NCBI GenBank assembly: GCA_934621605.1
Contig: CAKTUZ010000010.1
Span: 20,044 to 84,043, forward strand
Reading direction: 5' to 3'
DNA: 64,000 nt
DNA from: an uncultured bacterium
GTDB lineage: Bacteria > Vulcanimicrobiota > Xenobia > Xenobiales > Xenobiaceae
The translations under genes and the position numbers were made by a program. Below, in pieces: positions 1-8,917 of this stretch. Position 1 is the stretch's first letter, and each line of letters opens with the position of its first letter. Below the pieces are notes generated by a model. It searched no databases, had not been told where the DNA came from, and worked only from the letters and a program-made list of their open reading frames with translations.

Positions 1-981
1 CGGACGAGAAGTATTCCAAAGGGCTAAACAAGCGATAAAACGTACCACAAGCATAGAAATAAAAAGCAGGAAAAGCAACTTCCAGTCAGACTTGAGAGCC
101 ATATCCAACTTAAATTCCAAACCTACTCTGATAAAAAATACCGGTACAAAAAATCCGTTAGCTAAACTTAAAAATTTCATTTCCAGCGGCCCTTTGGCTC
201 TAAATACATAACTAAACAAAGCTCCGGCCATAAAAGCGCCTAAGATAGCATCAACGCCTAAATGAATAGCTGCAGCAACCATAATAAACATAAGGGCCAT
301 ACCAGCACGTACACCTATTTCCGAAGGATCGTGAGCAGTGACAACCCGGCTAAAATACTCGGGACGCCACCAAACAGCCGAACGTAAAACAGTCAAAAGC
401 ACGTAAGCTAAAGCAAAAATCAGCAACATCTTCACAACGCTTACCACAAAAACAGTATTAAAGCCGCCGGCCGTATTCCAAGCGGCCATAAAAGTAGCCG
501 CCACAATACATACAAATTCTCCAATAGTGCCAACTATAAGCACTTGCTGACCAAAAGGTTTCTTACCCAAGCCGGTTTCTTGCAGCAACATAATGGGTAA
601 ACCGATAGAAATAGCCGCTAAAATCATCACTACAAAAGGCTGCAATTGAAAAAATGAAGCGCAAATATAAGAAGCAGCAAAAATTATGGCCACAATTCCG
701 GCCATGGAAGCCAGCTTTTTTGGGCCAGAATTTTCTATAGAATGAAAATTCAGCTCTAAACCAGCACTAAACAACAACAGAAAAAAGCCTAATTCGCCTA
801 TCAGATAGCAGAAGTTGTCCAATGAAATCAATCTAAGTCCGTATGGACCGACCAAAATACCATACAATATCTCTCCTATAGAAGCGGGCAAACGCAAAGG
901 GCGACATAGTAACGGCACAAAGAAAGCACCAATAGCCAGAATCAGCAAATTGTTGGCCGTCTGTAAAGAAAATTCTTCCAT
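1..981 (-). CDS. Kef-type cation:proton antiporter (CPA2 family), partial
   Basis: Integral inner-membrane antiporter that would exchange K+ or Na+ for H+. The reading frame runs open from ATG at 981 to the window edge, giving 327 residues without a stop, so the C-terminus is missing. The visible part is almost wholly hydrophobic helices. A 'LPASIGEILYGILVGP'-like stretch near residue 30 and a 'GVDAILGAFMAG' stretch near residue 250 are typical of the Na_H_Exchanger domain of KefB/KefC proteins. It starts one base after the stop of the upstream TrkA-N/USP gene (TAAGATG), so the two are very probably translationally coupled, with the upstream product as the gating subunit. The ion cannot be told from sequence. 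Confidence 0.88.
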   Translation of the reverse strand, partial: MEEFSLQTANNLLILAIGAFFVPLLCRPLRLPASIGEILYGILVGPYGLRLISLDNFCYLIGELGFFLLLFSAGLELNFHSIENSGPKKLASMAGIVAIIFAASYICASFFQLQPFVVMILAAISIGLPIMLLQETGLGKKPFGQQVLIVGTIGEFVCIVAATFMAAWNTAGGFNTVFVVSVVKMLLIFALAYVLLTVLRSAVWWRPEYFSRVVTAHDPSEIGVRAGMALMFIMVAAAIHLGVDAILGAFMAGALFSYVFRAKGPLEMKFLSLANGFFVPVFFIRVGLEFKLDMALKSDWKLLFLLFISMLVVRFIACLALWNTSRP

Positions 982-982
982 C

Positions 983-2479
983 TTATCGTGCTCCTCCGGT
1001 TCCGTTAGCCTGTTTGGCATAGTCGGTTCTACCTCCGTGAGGTAAAACCATTACCGAACAACTAGTACGCATAATAATTTGCCGCGATACATCAGGAGCC
1101 ATAAGGGAAAAACGGTGATTCTGTCGATGGGCAAGAACCAATAAATCGGAGTCTTGCAAAAACCCCACAACTTTGTGAACCGGATTACCGTCTAAACAAA
1201 CACTTTCGGCAGTGACAGAATACAAAGAGGCAATTTTAACCGCTTTCTGTAAACTTTTTTGCAACTCCAAGTTTTGTTCTTCTCCAGTGACCATTTCCTC
1301 CGGTTTAACCGCTAAACAAATAAAAGGTAAACCAAGAGAACGAACCAGCCCCAAAGCCAATTCTAAACTGCGCGGATGTTCCGGAGTTACTACATGCACA
1401 ATTCGTTTATAAGGGAAAGAGCCTCGAGCAATTAAACAAGGCCGGTTGGCTTTATTCAACAAGTCCGTAATTTTATAGTTAAAAAGTCCCAGCAGTTGCC
1501 AGGCATTAAAAGAAGCGTCAGGTATCACCAAGCAGCCGCAGTCATTTTCTTCTAAAATTTTGTGTAAATCAGGCTGCTTATTTCCGGGAATCTGCCAGGC
1601 AAAAGGCTTAATATTAACCTCTTCTTCATCTTTTACACTTTTTGCCAACCAAGCGGCCTCAGCTTCAATTTCTACAGGCGGCTCTTCTCCGTACCCCAAA
1701 GTCATGAATTGCGAACCGTAGGGCATAGGGAAATTGGAAAAACCGCTGCGGAAATAAGCAGCTACACGCGGCAGTACTATAGGATCGCCTATTAGAACCA
1801 CTCTATCATCAGCCTCAAATACAGTATTACCGTGGGGAACAACTAATTTACCATCACGATAAATAGCACCGACTAAATAAGCCTGAGGGTGAAGTTGCAT
1901 AAGTGAACGACCAATTACCGCCGAATGGGGCAAAATTTTTACCTCAGAAATTTCTCCCATTCCCAAACCGATATTGTCGGCAATTTTGCGGGAAGAATCA
2001 ATCTGAGCCAACATAACCGAAGCCATAACAGAACTGCGACAACTAACTTCCGCCCCCGTCTTTTTGAGAGCTACCATTTTTTCTTCACTGACAACTTGTG
2101 TATAAAGAAAAGGTATGGAAAATTCTTTTTGCATTAAATTGCAAAAAATTTCCGCTGCTTCATCGTCACCCAAAACAGCTATGGCCATTCTTACATCAGC
2201 TGCTTTCGCTCGCTGCAAAACCAAAAGACTGGATACATCTCCACAAATAATTTCATCTTCAGCATTTTCGCCCAAACTTTGACGATATTGCTCTACAGCC
2301 TCAGCGTCTTTATCTATAGCAATAACTTGCCAAGAAGAGCGAAGTCTTTTGGCAACTTCCCGACCGGTCTTTCCCAATCCAGCCACTAAAGCCTTAGGCT
2401 TTTCTGTCTTTTTTGCTAAAGGTAACTTCATTCCTATAGCTACAGCCTGATTTTGTATTTCAGGTTTGGCTTCACTCAT
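983..2479 (-). CDS. TrkA-N/TrkA-C (RCK) protein with C-terminal USP-like domain
   Basis: Cytosolic regulator, 498 residues. Residues about 28-140 form a Rossmann RCK_N domain with the dinucleotide-binding loop GLGKTG and the acidic end of strand two (AIDKD). Residues about 170-245 match RCK_C/TrkA-C. The last 150 residues look like a universal-stress-protein fold (FPYKRIVHVVTPEH start, SCSVMVLPHG end). Such proteins sense NAD(H) or another ligand and gate Trk channels or Kef antiporters. The antiporter gene follows one base downstream, which makes that its likely partner. I infer the USP identity from pattern only; the RCK part is firm. Confidence 0.85.
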   Translation of the reverse strand: MSEAKPEIQNQAVAIGMKLPLAKKTEKPKALVAGLGKTGREVAKRLRSSWQVIAIDKDAEAVEQYRQSLGENAEDEIICGDVSSLLVLQRAKAADVRMAIAVLGDDEAAEIFCNLMQKEFSIPFLYTQVVSEEKMVALKKTGAEVSCRSSVMASVMLAQIDSSRKIADNIGLGMGEISEVKILPHSAVIGRSLMQLHPQAYLVGAIYRDGKLVVPHGNTVFEADDRVVLIGDPIVLPRVAAYFRSGFSNFPMPYGSQFMTLGYGEEPPVEIEAEAAWLAKSVKDEEEVNIKPFAWQIPGNKQPDLHKILEENDCGCLVIPDASFNAWQLLGLFNYKITDLLNKANRPCLIARGSFPYKRIVHVVTPEHPRSLELALGLVRSLGLPFICLAVKPEEMVTGEEQNLELQKSLQKAVKIASLYSVTAESVCLDGNPVHKVVGFLQDSDLLVLAHRQNHRFSLMAPDVSRQIIMRTSCSVMVLPHGGRTDYAKQANGTGGAR

Positions 2480-2579
2480 CTCGTTTTGCGGCCTCTCTAT
2501 ACTGTTTTAATCCATTACTGTGCGGCCCATTCGCCCACGGCCTAATACTTCTTGTTTAGCAATATATTTCTTGCGCCCC

Positions 2580-2632
2580 CCCAAAAAAAAGAACTTGCTC
2601 AAATGTATACACAATTGAGCAAGTTCTTCCCG
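2580..2632 (-). terminator. Rho-independent terminator after serC
   Basis: A 14-bp perfect stem (arms at 2589-2602 and 2615-2628, AAGAACTTGCTCAA) with a 12-base loop is followed on the minus strand by a run of eight T. It lies about 50 bases downstream of the serC stop and separates serC from the antiporter pair. Confidence 0.9.
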
Positions 2633-2682
2633 AATATTTGCCTATTCGTCAGTCTTACGCCTGCCAAATGGCAATCGATTTA

Positions 2683-3789
2683 CTAAGCGTTGTGACGTTG
2701 GAAGTCGGCCATAAATTCCACTAAGCGCTCCACGCCTTCGTAGGGGAAAGCGTTATAGATAGAAGCGCGGATACCGCCTACAGATCTGTGACCCTTAAGG
2801 CCAATCATACCGACAGCTTCAGCTTCTTGAGCGAATTTTTTCTCTAAATCTTCGCTGGGTAAGCGCCAAGTCACGTTCATTAAAGAGCGGTCAGCTTTAG
2901 CGGCGTGAGGAGCATAGAAACCATTGCTCTCATCAAGAGCTTTATAAAGGAGGGCAGCTTTCTTCTTATTGAGCTCGTACATCTTATCGAGACCGCCGAT
3001 ATCCTCTTCTAACCACTTTAGAACCAAACCAACCATGTAAATGGCAAATACAGGGCAGGTATTGTAAAGAGAGTGATTTTCGACGTGAGTCTTATAATTC
3101 ATCATGATGGGACGCTTATCATCGGGGATAAGTTTCTTATAGAAATCGTCAGACATGATGGACAAAGTGACGCCGGCCGGACCAACATTCTTCTGAGCGC
3201 CAGCATAAATCAAGCCATACTTGGTTACATCCATAGGACGACTTAAGAAGTCGGAAGAGGAATCGCATACCATAGGCACACCGTAAGAAGCGGGTTCACG
3301 ATGGAACTCAAGACCATGAATAGTTTCGTTGGAAGTTACGTGGAAATAGGAGGCCTCGGGACGAACCTTGTAATCGCCGTCTTGAGGTAAGGTGCTGTAG
3401 TTGCTGTCTTTACCAGACCAAACAATGTCTACTCTGCCAACACGTTTAGCTTCAGCGGCAGCCTTCTTTGACCAAGTACCCTGCTCAAGGTAATCGGCAC
3501 CGTTCTCACCTAAGAAATTGACGGGAACCATACTGAATTGAGTGGTAGCGCCACCCTGCAAAAACATTACGTAATAGTTGTCAGGGATATTCAAAAGACG
3601 GCGGAGTCTGGCTTCGGCGGTTTTAATAATACCATCGATAACTTTACCGCGATGAGAAAGTTCCATAACGGAAGCGCCAGCGCCGGGATAGCATACCAAA
3701 TCACGCTGAGCCTCTTTCAAAACGGATAAAGGCAGAACGGCCGGACCAGCCGAGAAATTGAATACGCGCTTCTCACATTCACAAGTCAT
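2683..3789 (-). CDS. serC: Phosphoserine aminotransferase
   Basis: PLP enzyme converting 3-phosphohydroxypyruvate and glutamate to phosphoserine, second step of serine synthesis; it may also act in vitamin B6 synthesis. The protein opens with the SerC hallmark NFSAGPA, and the PLP lysine lies in GAQKNVGPAG. About 368 residues, the usual size for the family. An upstream in-frame ATG at 3807 exists, but the strong SD GGAGGG sits inside its first codons and is placed ten bases before the ATG at 3789, so 3789 is preferred. Serine made here could feed glycine metabolism together with the glycine cleavage genes at 25-30 kb, though that link is inference. Confidence 0.95.
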   Translation of the reverse strand: MTCECEKRVFNFSAGPAVLPLSVLKEAQRDLVCYPGAGASVMELSHRGKVIDGIIKTAEARLRRLLNIPDNYYVMFLQGGATTQFSMVPVNFLGENGADYLEQGTWSKKAAAEAKRVGRVDIVWSGKDSNYSTLPQDGDYKVRPEASYFHVTSNETIHGLEFHREPASYGVPMVCDSSSDFLSRPMDVTKYGLIYAGAQKNVGPAGVTLSIMSDDFYKKLIPDDKRPIMMNYKTHVENHSLYNTCPVFAIYMVGLVLKWLEEDIGGLDKMYELNKKKAALLYKALDESNGFYAPHAAKADRSLMNVTWRLPSEDLEKKFAQEAEAVGMIGLKGHRSVGGIRASIYNAFPYEGVERLVEFMADFQRHNA

Positions 3790-3975
3790 TACTACATGAC
3801 CCTCCATATAGGTTATTCTAATATTCCCTAAGCCAAAGGGCCCAAGGGACTACGACAATTAGGACAAAAAAATCAAAATGCGTTTCTGTTATATCGAACA
3901 ACGCAGGCTCTGAGTTTCGCCTGCTAATCCAAAAAAGCCTGCCTAATTAAAAGCTTAAATTAGAGACAAAAAAAA

Positions 3976-5481
3976 TTAATCAGCAGGTAATGGAGCTGCA
4001 TCTTTCAATTTAAGAGCTTCTTCTAAAATGTATTTAGCAACTGGTGCAGCCACAACTCCTCCACCACCACGATTTTCTACGATCACTGAAACAGCATAAT
4101 GCGGTCTTCCAGCTGGAGCGTAACCAATAAACCAAGCATGGGTAGCTCCGTGAGGATTTTCCGCCGATCCGGTTTTTCCAGCTACAGGAACTTCCGGAAT
4201 CTGTGCCGCCATTCCGGTACCTTCTCTAACCACATTGCGCATAGATAAAGCGACCAAAGAAGCTGTGTCTGCGGAGATAATACGCTCGCTCTTTCCCTCC
4301 GGACATTTCCACACAGTATACATTCCCTTGGCTGAAGTACGAATCTGGCCGCGCAACAATCTGGGTTCAATATCGATTCCGTCCCTAGCGATAACAGCGG
4401 CAATTCTAGCCATATGTAAAGGAGAAACCAAAGTATCTGCCTGACCAATAGCCGCTTCGGCTGGAGCAGAAACAGTATCGCTTTCGGGCAAGCGGGCGGG
4501 AACGGCTCCGGGGACAAAAGCCATTTTTTGATCTAGCTTAAATTTTTTCATCCAAGCACGAATTTTAGGCATTTGCATAGCCATTCCCAATCTTCCAAAA
4601 GCAGCATTGCAAGAATAAGTTAAAGCTTCATTTAAAGTAATGTCTCCATGATCGCCCAAACAGCTAATAAAATAATTACCAGCCCAAAATCCTCTATCAC
4701 AATGGAAAGTCTCATTCCATCTAGCTAAACCTTCTTCTAAGCACGCAGCCATAATTAAAGGCTTGAAAACTGATCCCGGAGGATAATATCCCTGTTTGGC
4801 CCGGTCTAAAAGGCAAGCAGCATCATTATCTCTATTGATTTTCTCCCAATAACCTTCTGCTCTCAAATTGTTAGGATCATAAGAAGGCAAAGAAACCATA
4901 GCCAGAATATCACCATTTTTAATGTCAATTACAACTGCCGCTCCTCTGTAACCTACCATATAATTAAAAATTTTAGTCTGTAAAGAAACATCTAAAGTAG
5001 TAACAACATCATCGCCACTTCTGTCAGGTTTATTCCATAAACGCACAGCTTCCCAAGGAGTGCGCGGAACATTGAAGGCTCGAATTTTATCTGCTAAATC
5101 ATCTTCCAAACCAACGCTACTATATTCGCTACAATTATATCCAATAACATTGGCGGCACACTCTCCCAAAGGATAACTGCGCGGCATCATACCTTTATTT
5201 TCTGCTTTATAATCTGCCTTAGAAAAAGCCAAAGGAGACAGATTTCTATCTAAAATACATCCCATCAGCTTCCAATTATCGTTATAGTTGGGATGATTTT
5301 TGTGACTACTCAAATTATCTGCATCGAAAATTGCATATCTGACGACATTTATCAAAGGCAAAAGCAACAGTAAAGCAAATACAAAAGCTGCAAAACGAAC
5401 TCTCTTCTTAGTAGAGAAAATGGCTTCTTTGGCAGAAATTATCTTATTCTTTATAAGCATCGAGCTGCTTCTACCCCTCAT
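3976..5481 (-). CDS. pbpA: Class B penicillin-binding protein (PbpA/FtsI type)
   Basis: Peptidoglycan transpeptidase anchored by one N-terminal membrane helix (about residues 30-50). All three penicillin-binding motifs are present: SVFK at 237-240, SCN at 290-292 and KTG at 436-438. At 501 residues it is short, with a small N-terminal domain, like actinobacterial PbpA rather than proteobacterial FtsI. It overlaps the end of the rodA/ftsW gene by 11 bases, so the two are coupled and the products should act as a glycosyltransferase-transpeptidase pair. A second ATG seven codons in (5460) also lies near a GAGGGG site, so the exact start is uncertain. Whether it serves elongation or division cannot be told from sequence. 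Confidence 0.93.
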   Translation of the reverse strand: MRGRSSSMLIKNKIISAKEAIFSTKKRVRFAAFVFALLLLLPLINVVRYAIFDADNLSSHKNHPNYNDNWKLMGCILDRNLSPLAFSKADYKAENKGMMPRSYPLGECAANVIGYNCSEYSSVGLEDDLADKIRAFNVPRTPWEAVRLWNKPDRSGDDVVTTLDVSLQTKIFNYMVGYRGAAVVIDIKNGDILAMVSLPSYDPNNLRAEGYWEKINRDNDAACLLDRAKQGYYPPGSVFKPLIMAACLEEGLARWNETFHCDRGFWAGNYFISCLGDHGDITLNEALTYSCNAAFGRLGMAMQMPKIRAWMKKFKLDQKMAFVPGAVPARLPESDTVSAPAEAAIGQADTLVSPLHMARIAAVIARDGIDIEPRLLRGQIRTSAKGMYTVWKCPEGKSERIISADTASLVALSMRNVVREGTGMAAQIPEVPVAGKTGSAENPHGATHAWFIGYAPAGRPHYAVSVIVENRGGGGVVAAPVAKYILEEALKLKDAAPLPAD

Positions 5482-6841
5482 TTTTCACTGTGACGACATG
5501 TTCAGGCTGTGTTTTATCGCTATATTCGCTGCTGCTACGTAGGCCGGAAGTGTAAACTTCAGCATTAGAGGCGTCAATTGCCCAAATAATTCCTAAAATA
5601 ATAAAACTGGAAGCCATTGAACTGCCACCTGCGGAAGCAAAAGGCAAAGTAATACCGGTCATAGGAATCGTCTTAGTATCACCAAGCATTATAATAGCAC
5701 TTTGCCAAGCGAACAAACTGGCTAAACCGGAAGCCAATAGCACGCCAAATTGGTCTTGAGCTCTCATAGCAACAGCGAAGCAACGCTCTACCAAAATAAT
5801 TATCCCCAGTATTAAAGCAGTACAACCGATAAGTCCAAAATCTTCGGTAATGGCCACGAAAACAAAATCATTACTTGCTTCAGGTACAATTGAGGAGTAG
5901 CCCATACCCAAACCGGCGCCATCAAACCCAGCATTATTTAGACAGAACAGAGCAAAACACATTTGATAGCCTTCATTAGCTATATTGGCAAAAGGATCCA
6001 GCCAATTGGCAACACGCACTTGCACATGATCGAAAAACTTCCAACAAGCATAAGCTCCCCCGGACGAGAGCAAAGCTGTTATGGATACAATATCGATTCG
6101 TCCTGTGGCTACAAAAAACATGGCCATAAAAATACCGAAGAGCAACAACGCAGCTCCCAAATCACGCTGAGCCACCAGCACCAATTCAGCCACAGCCATA
6201 GAAAGACCCAAAATTAAAAGTGCTTTACGTGACAAACGACTCTCTTTGCCAAAAGTAATACCTAAACTCATCCAAGGGCTAAATTGGCGCAAATAGGCGG
6301 CAAAAAATATTATAAAACAGATCTTGGTGAATTCTCCAGGCTGAAAACTGAATCCACCTATATTGAACCACAGTCTGGCTCCGTTAACCTTTACCCCAAA
6401 AAGCATTACCACCAGTTGAGCAATTACACCGCCGGTTAAAAACAGATACTTATATTCTTCTAATACACGATAATTTCTGAGTAGAAGAACAATAATCAAC
6501 ATCAACAGCAATGATATGGCTACATATATAGCCTGGCGCGGCCCCTGACCACTATATGATAGCTCACGAAAGCCAAGGCTATATATTTCTAACCAACTTA
6601 CACTTACTAAAAATAAAGCGCCGGGTATTAAAAAATTATCCCCTCTTTTTGGGGAAAAAGCCAAAACTGACCAAGATATCCAACCGGAGACAGCTATAAT
6701 GGCAGCATATTTGCAGGGCTCATAATCAATTTCTACTCCAAAATTTGGAGCGATAAGTACCAACCAGTAACTGCCATAAGCTAGAATGGCAGTTACTGTA
6801 AGCATAAGCAAGGCGCCCCAACGGCGTGAATTACTGCACAT
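5471..6841 (-). CDS. SEDS peptidoglycan polymerase, RodA/FtsW family
   Basis: Multi-pass membrane protein of 456 residues that polymerises lipid II into glycan strands. Signature stretches are visible: NGARLWFNIGGFSFQPGE (typical of FtsW/RodA), AQRDLGAALL (the conserved QPDLG region, here QRDLG), and the C-terminal PMTGITLPFASAGGSS signature of the family. It lies ten bases after an FHA-domain gene and overlaps the following penicillin-binding protein gene. The FHA-rodA-pbpA order is the same as in actinobacterial cell-wall clusters, although the phosphatase and kinase found there are absent here. RodA versus FtsW assignment is open. Confidence 0.93.
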   Translation of the reverse strand: MCSNSRRWGALLMLTVTAILAYGSYWLVLIAPNFGVEIDYEPCKYAAIIAVSGWISWSVLAFSPKRGDNFLIPGALFLVSVSWLEIYSLGFRELSYSGQGPRQAIYVAISLLLMLIIVLLLRNYRVLEEYKYLFLTGGVIAQLVVMLFGVKVNGARLWFNIGGFSFQPGEFTKICFIIFFAAYLRQFSPWMSLGITFGKESRLSRKALLILGLSMAVAELVLVAQRDLGAALLLFGIFMAMFFVATGRIDIVSITALLSSGGAYACWKFFDHVQVRVANWLDPFANIANEGYQMCFALFCLNNAGFDGAGLGMGYSSIVPEASNDFVFVAITEDFGLIGCTALILGIIILVERCFAVAMRAQDQFGVLLASGLASLFAWQSAIIMLGDTKTIPMTGITLPFASAGGSSMASSFIILGIIWAIDASNAEVYTSGLRSSSEYSDKTQPEHVVTVKNEG

Positions 6842-6851
6842 ACTTTAAAAC

Positions 6852-7553
6852 CTAACTTTGCTTATAGACAAACTTACTATCATCTACGGAAAATTCGTCG
6901 CCATCTTTTAAGTACACCGGCGTAGTCAGTAATTCGCCATTGCAAAAAGTACCATTAGCACTTCCCAAATCTTCAAGTACAACGCCGCTGGAATCGATTA
7001 ACAACCGAGCATGACGACCAGAAACGAAATTACCAGCTAAGCAAACATTACATTCGGGAGAGCGGCCAAAGACCAAAGTTTGGCTAATAGGCAGAGTTTT
7101 CTCTACCAGATACGGACTATCGACTACCAAATGTCGACCACAAGCAGCAGGAGCAGCAGTTATCGATTTTTTAGCAACAGCCACAAAAGGCTCAACCGAA
7201 CCGCCTATGCCACCTACAGCAGGCATATCGACCACAGTAGGAGCATAACATAAATCGAAGTTGGTCTTTTCTGCTTTACCAGATTTGATAGCACTTACAT
7301 TTCCCGAAACGGCTGAACCGTGGCTTCTCCTAATTTTACCGCCTGAATCGTTTGCCCCTTCATCTGAGCCCATATCCGATTGTTCTTGCTGATTACCAGT
7401 ATCTTTTTTTTCAAACGGAGGCTCGGCTTTGGGCATTCCTTCATAGATAATCCGCATAGAAACGACTATAAAAGCACAAATCAGCCCCAAAAGCGGATAC
7501 TTTAGAAAATATAGAATTCCCTCGGAAATGCTTTGTTTCAAACCAGCCTCCAT
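6852..7553 (-). CDS. Membrane-anchored FHA-domain protein (FhaB-like)
   Basis: 233 residues. One hydrophobic helix near the N-terminus (about 15-35) is followed by a polar linker rich in Ser, Gly and Lys and a C-terminal FHA domain (about 150-232). The FHA signature residues are complete: FGRS, SGRH and NGTFCNG, so it should bind phosphothreonine peptides. It sits ten bases before the rodA/ftsW gene, matching the position of FhaB in actinobacterial rodA-pbpA operons. The likely role, inferred from context, is to couple a Ser/Thr phosphorylation signal to wall synthesis. No Ser/Thr kinase is encoded in the window. Confidence 0.85.
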   Translation of the reverse strand: MEAGLKQSISEGILYFLKYPLLGLICAFIVVSMRIIYEGMPKAEPPFEKKDTGNQQEQSDMGSDEGANDSGGKIRRSHGSAVSGNVSAIKSGKAEKTNFDLCYAPTVVDMPAVGGIGGSVEPFVAVAKKSITAAPAACGRHLVVDSPYLVEKTLPISQTLVFGRSPECNVCLAGNFVSGRHARLLIDSSGVVLEDLGSANGTFCNGELLTTPVYLKDGDEFSVDDSKFVYKQS

Positions 7554-7618
7554 GCATAAGCTTCAGACCCAAGCACAGCTCTGTTCCAAGTCCGATCTAC
7601 TTACTTTTACTGATAGCT

Positions 7619-8899
7619 TTACTTACTTAAATCGAAACCGTGACTGCGGAATGTACTAGGATCGTGACAAACTTCTCTGGCCGTATCTTTATCGATAACT
7701 TTATCTTTCAATAATTTGAGCAAAGCTGAATCCATAGTTTGCATTCCGATATCCTTGCCGGTTTGAATATAGTTATTGATTTGGGAAGTTTTACCCTCAC
7801 GAATAATATTGGAGAAACCAGCTTGGGAAATAAGAATTTCATGTACAGCTACTCGACCACCGCCGATTTTTTTAAGCAAAAGCTGAGCCACCACCGCCTT
7901 AATAGATTCACTGAGCATGGCGCGAATAGTTTCTTGCTGTTTAGCTGGGAAAACGTCGATAATACGGTCAATTGTTTTGGCAGCGGAATTGGTGTGCAGA
8001 GTACCAAAGACCAAAGCACCGGTTTCAGCAGCCTTAATAGCATTATAAATTGTATCTAAATCGCGCATCTCACCTACCAAAACAATATCAGGATCTTCAC
8101 GCAAAGAAGCTCTCAAAGCTTCAGCGAAGGTGTTGGCATGAGTGCCCACCTCACGGTGATCGATAATGCACTTTCGGTTTTTGTGCGTAAATTCAATAGG
8201 ATCTTCAATAGTGATTATATGAGCACCGCGATTTTTGTTCACATAATCGAGCATGGCCGCCATAGTGGTAGATTTACCGGAACCGGTGGGACCAGTAACT
8301 AAGACGATGCCTTTTTTGAACATGGCGATCTTTTTGAGCACTTCGGGAAGATGCATTTCGTCAATGGTAGGGATACGACTGGGAATTTCACGGAAAACGG
8401 CGGCTAAACCGTGTTTTTGTTTAAAGAAATTGCCACGAAAACGAGCTACTTCAGGTATTTCATAAGCGAAATCCAAGTTGCCGCATTTTTCAAAAACTTC
8501 CCAACGCTCAACACTAACCAAAGGAGTGAGAAGCTCCTTAGCTTTTTCGTTGGTCAAAACCGAACAGGTTGAGCGATGCAAATCGCCGCTAATACGAAAC
8601 ATAGGCACTTCGCCTACAGATAAATGTAAGTCGGACCCCTTATTAGCAACCAAAATGCGCAGCAAATCATCTTGGTTATACTCTTCCGGTACCTCAATAA
8701 AAGGTAACTCTTCCGCTTCGGACTCTTCTTCAACAGCCGTTTCCGCAACGGTAGCAGCAGAAACCTCATAATTTAAAGCGGCGGAAGGAACTTCAACTGC
8801 AGCAGATGCAGTAACAACTTTTTCCTCCGGCGTAGGTGCAGGTTCTTCACGAGAGGCGGAAGAAGAAAATCTCTTAGTCAAGCTGGAAAAAAATGCCAT
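7619..8899 (-). CDS. pilT: PilT-family ATPase with N-terminal extension
   Basis: Hexameric AAA-type motor that retracts type IV pili at the inner membrane. 426 residues against about 350 in the family: an Ala/Glu-rich tail of about 70 residues precedes the normal N-terminal domain (DLLRILVANKGSDLHLSVG). Walker A is GPTGSGKST (near 203), the Walker B region is DPDIVLVGEMRD, and the C-terminal SNIIREGK resembles the PilT AIRNLIRE motif. It follows a second pilT gene by 18 bases in the same operon, so both are probably transcribed together. Other pilus genes are not in the window. Confidence 0.92.
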   Translation of the reverse strand: MAFFSSLTKRFSSSASREEPAPTPEEKVVTASAAVEVPSAALNYEVSAATVAETAVEEESEAEELPFIEVPEEYNQDDLLRILVANKGSDLHLSVGEVPMFRISGDLHRSTCSVLTNEKAKELLTPLVSVERWEVFEKCGNLDFAYEIPEVARFRGNFFKQKHGLAAVFREIPSRIPTIDEMHLPEVLKKIAMFKKGIVLVTGPTGSGKSTTMAAMLDYVNKNRGAHIITIEDPIEFTHKNRKCIIDHREVGTHANTFAEALRASLREDPDIVLVGEMRDLDTIYNAIKAAETGALVFGTLHTNSAAKTIDRIIDVFPAKQQETIRAMLSESIKAVVAQLLLKKIGGGRVAVHEILISQAGFSNIIREGKTSQINNYIQTGKDIGMQTMDSALLKLLKDKVIDKDTAREVCHDPSTFRSHGFDLSK

Positions 8900-8917
8900 A
8901 ATTATCTACCCCTTAAA

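Noticed and set aside
4182..4517. 111-codon minus-strand frame within pbpA
   Set aside because: Out of phase with the penicillin-binding protein, which has all three active-site motifs.
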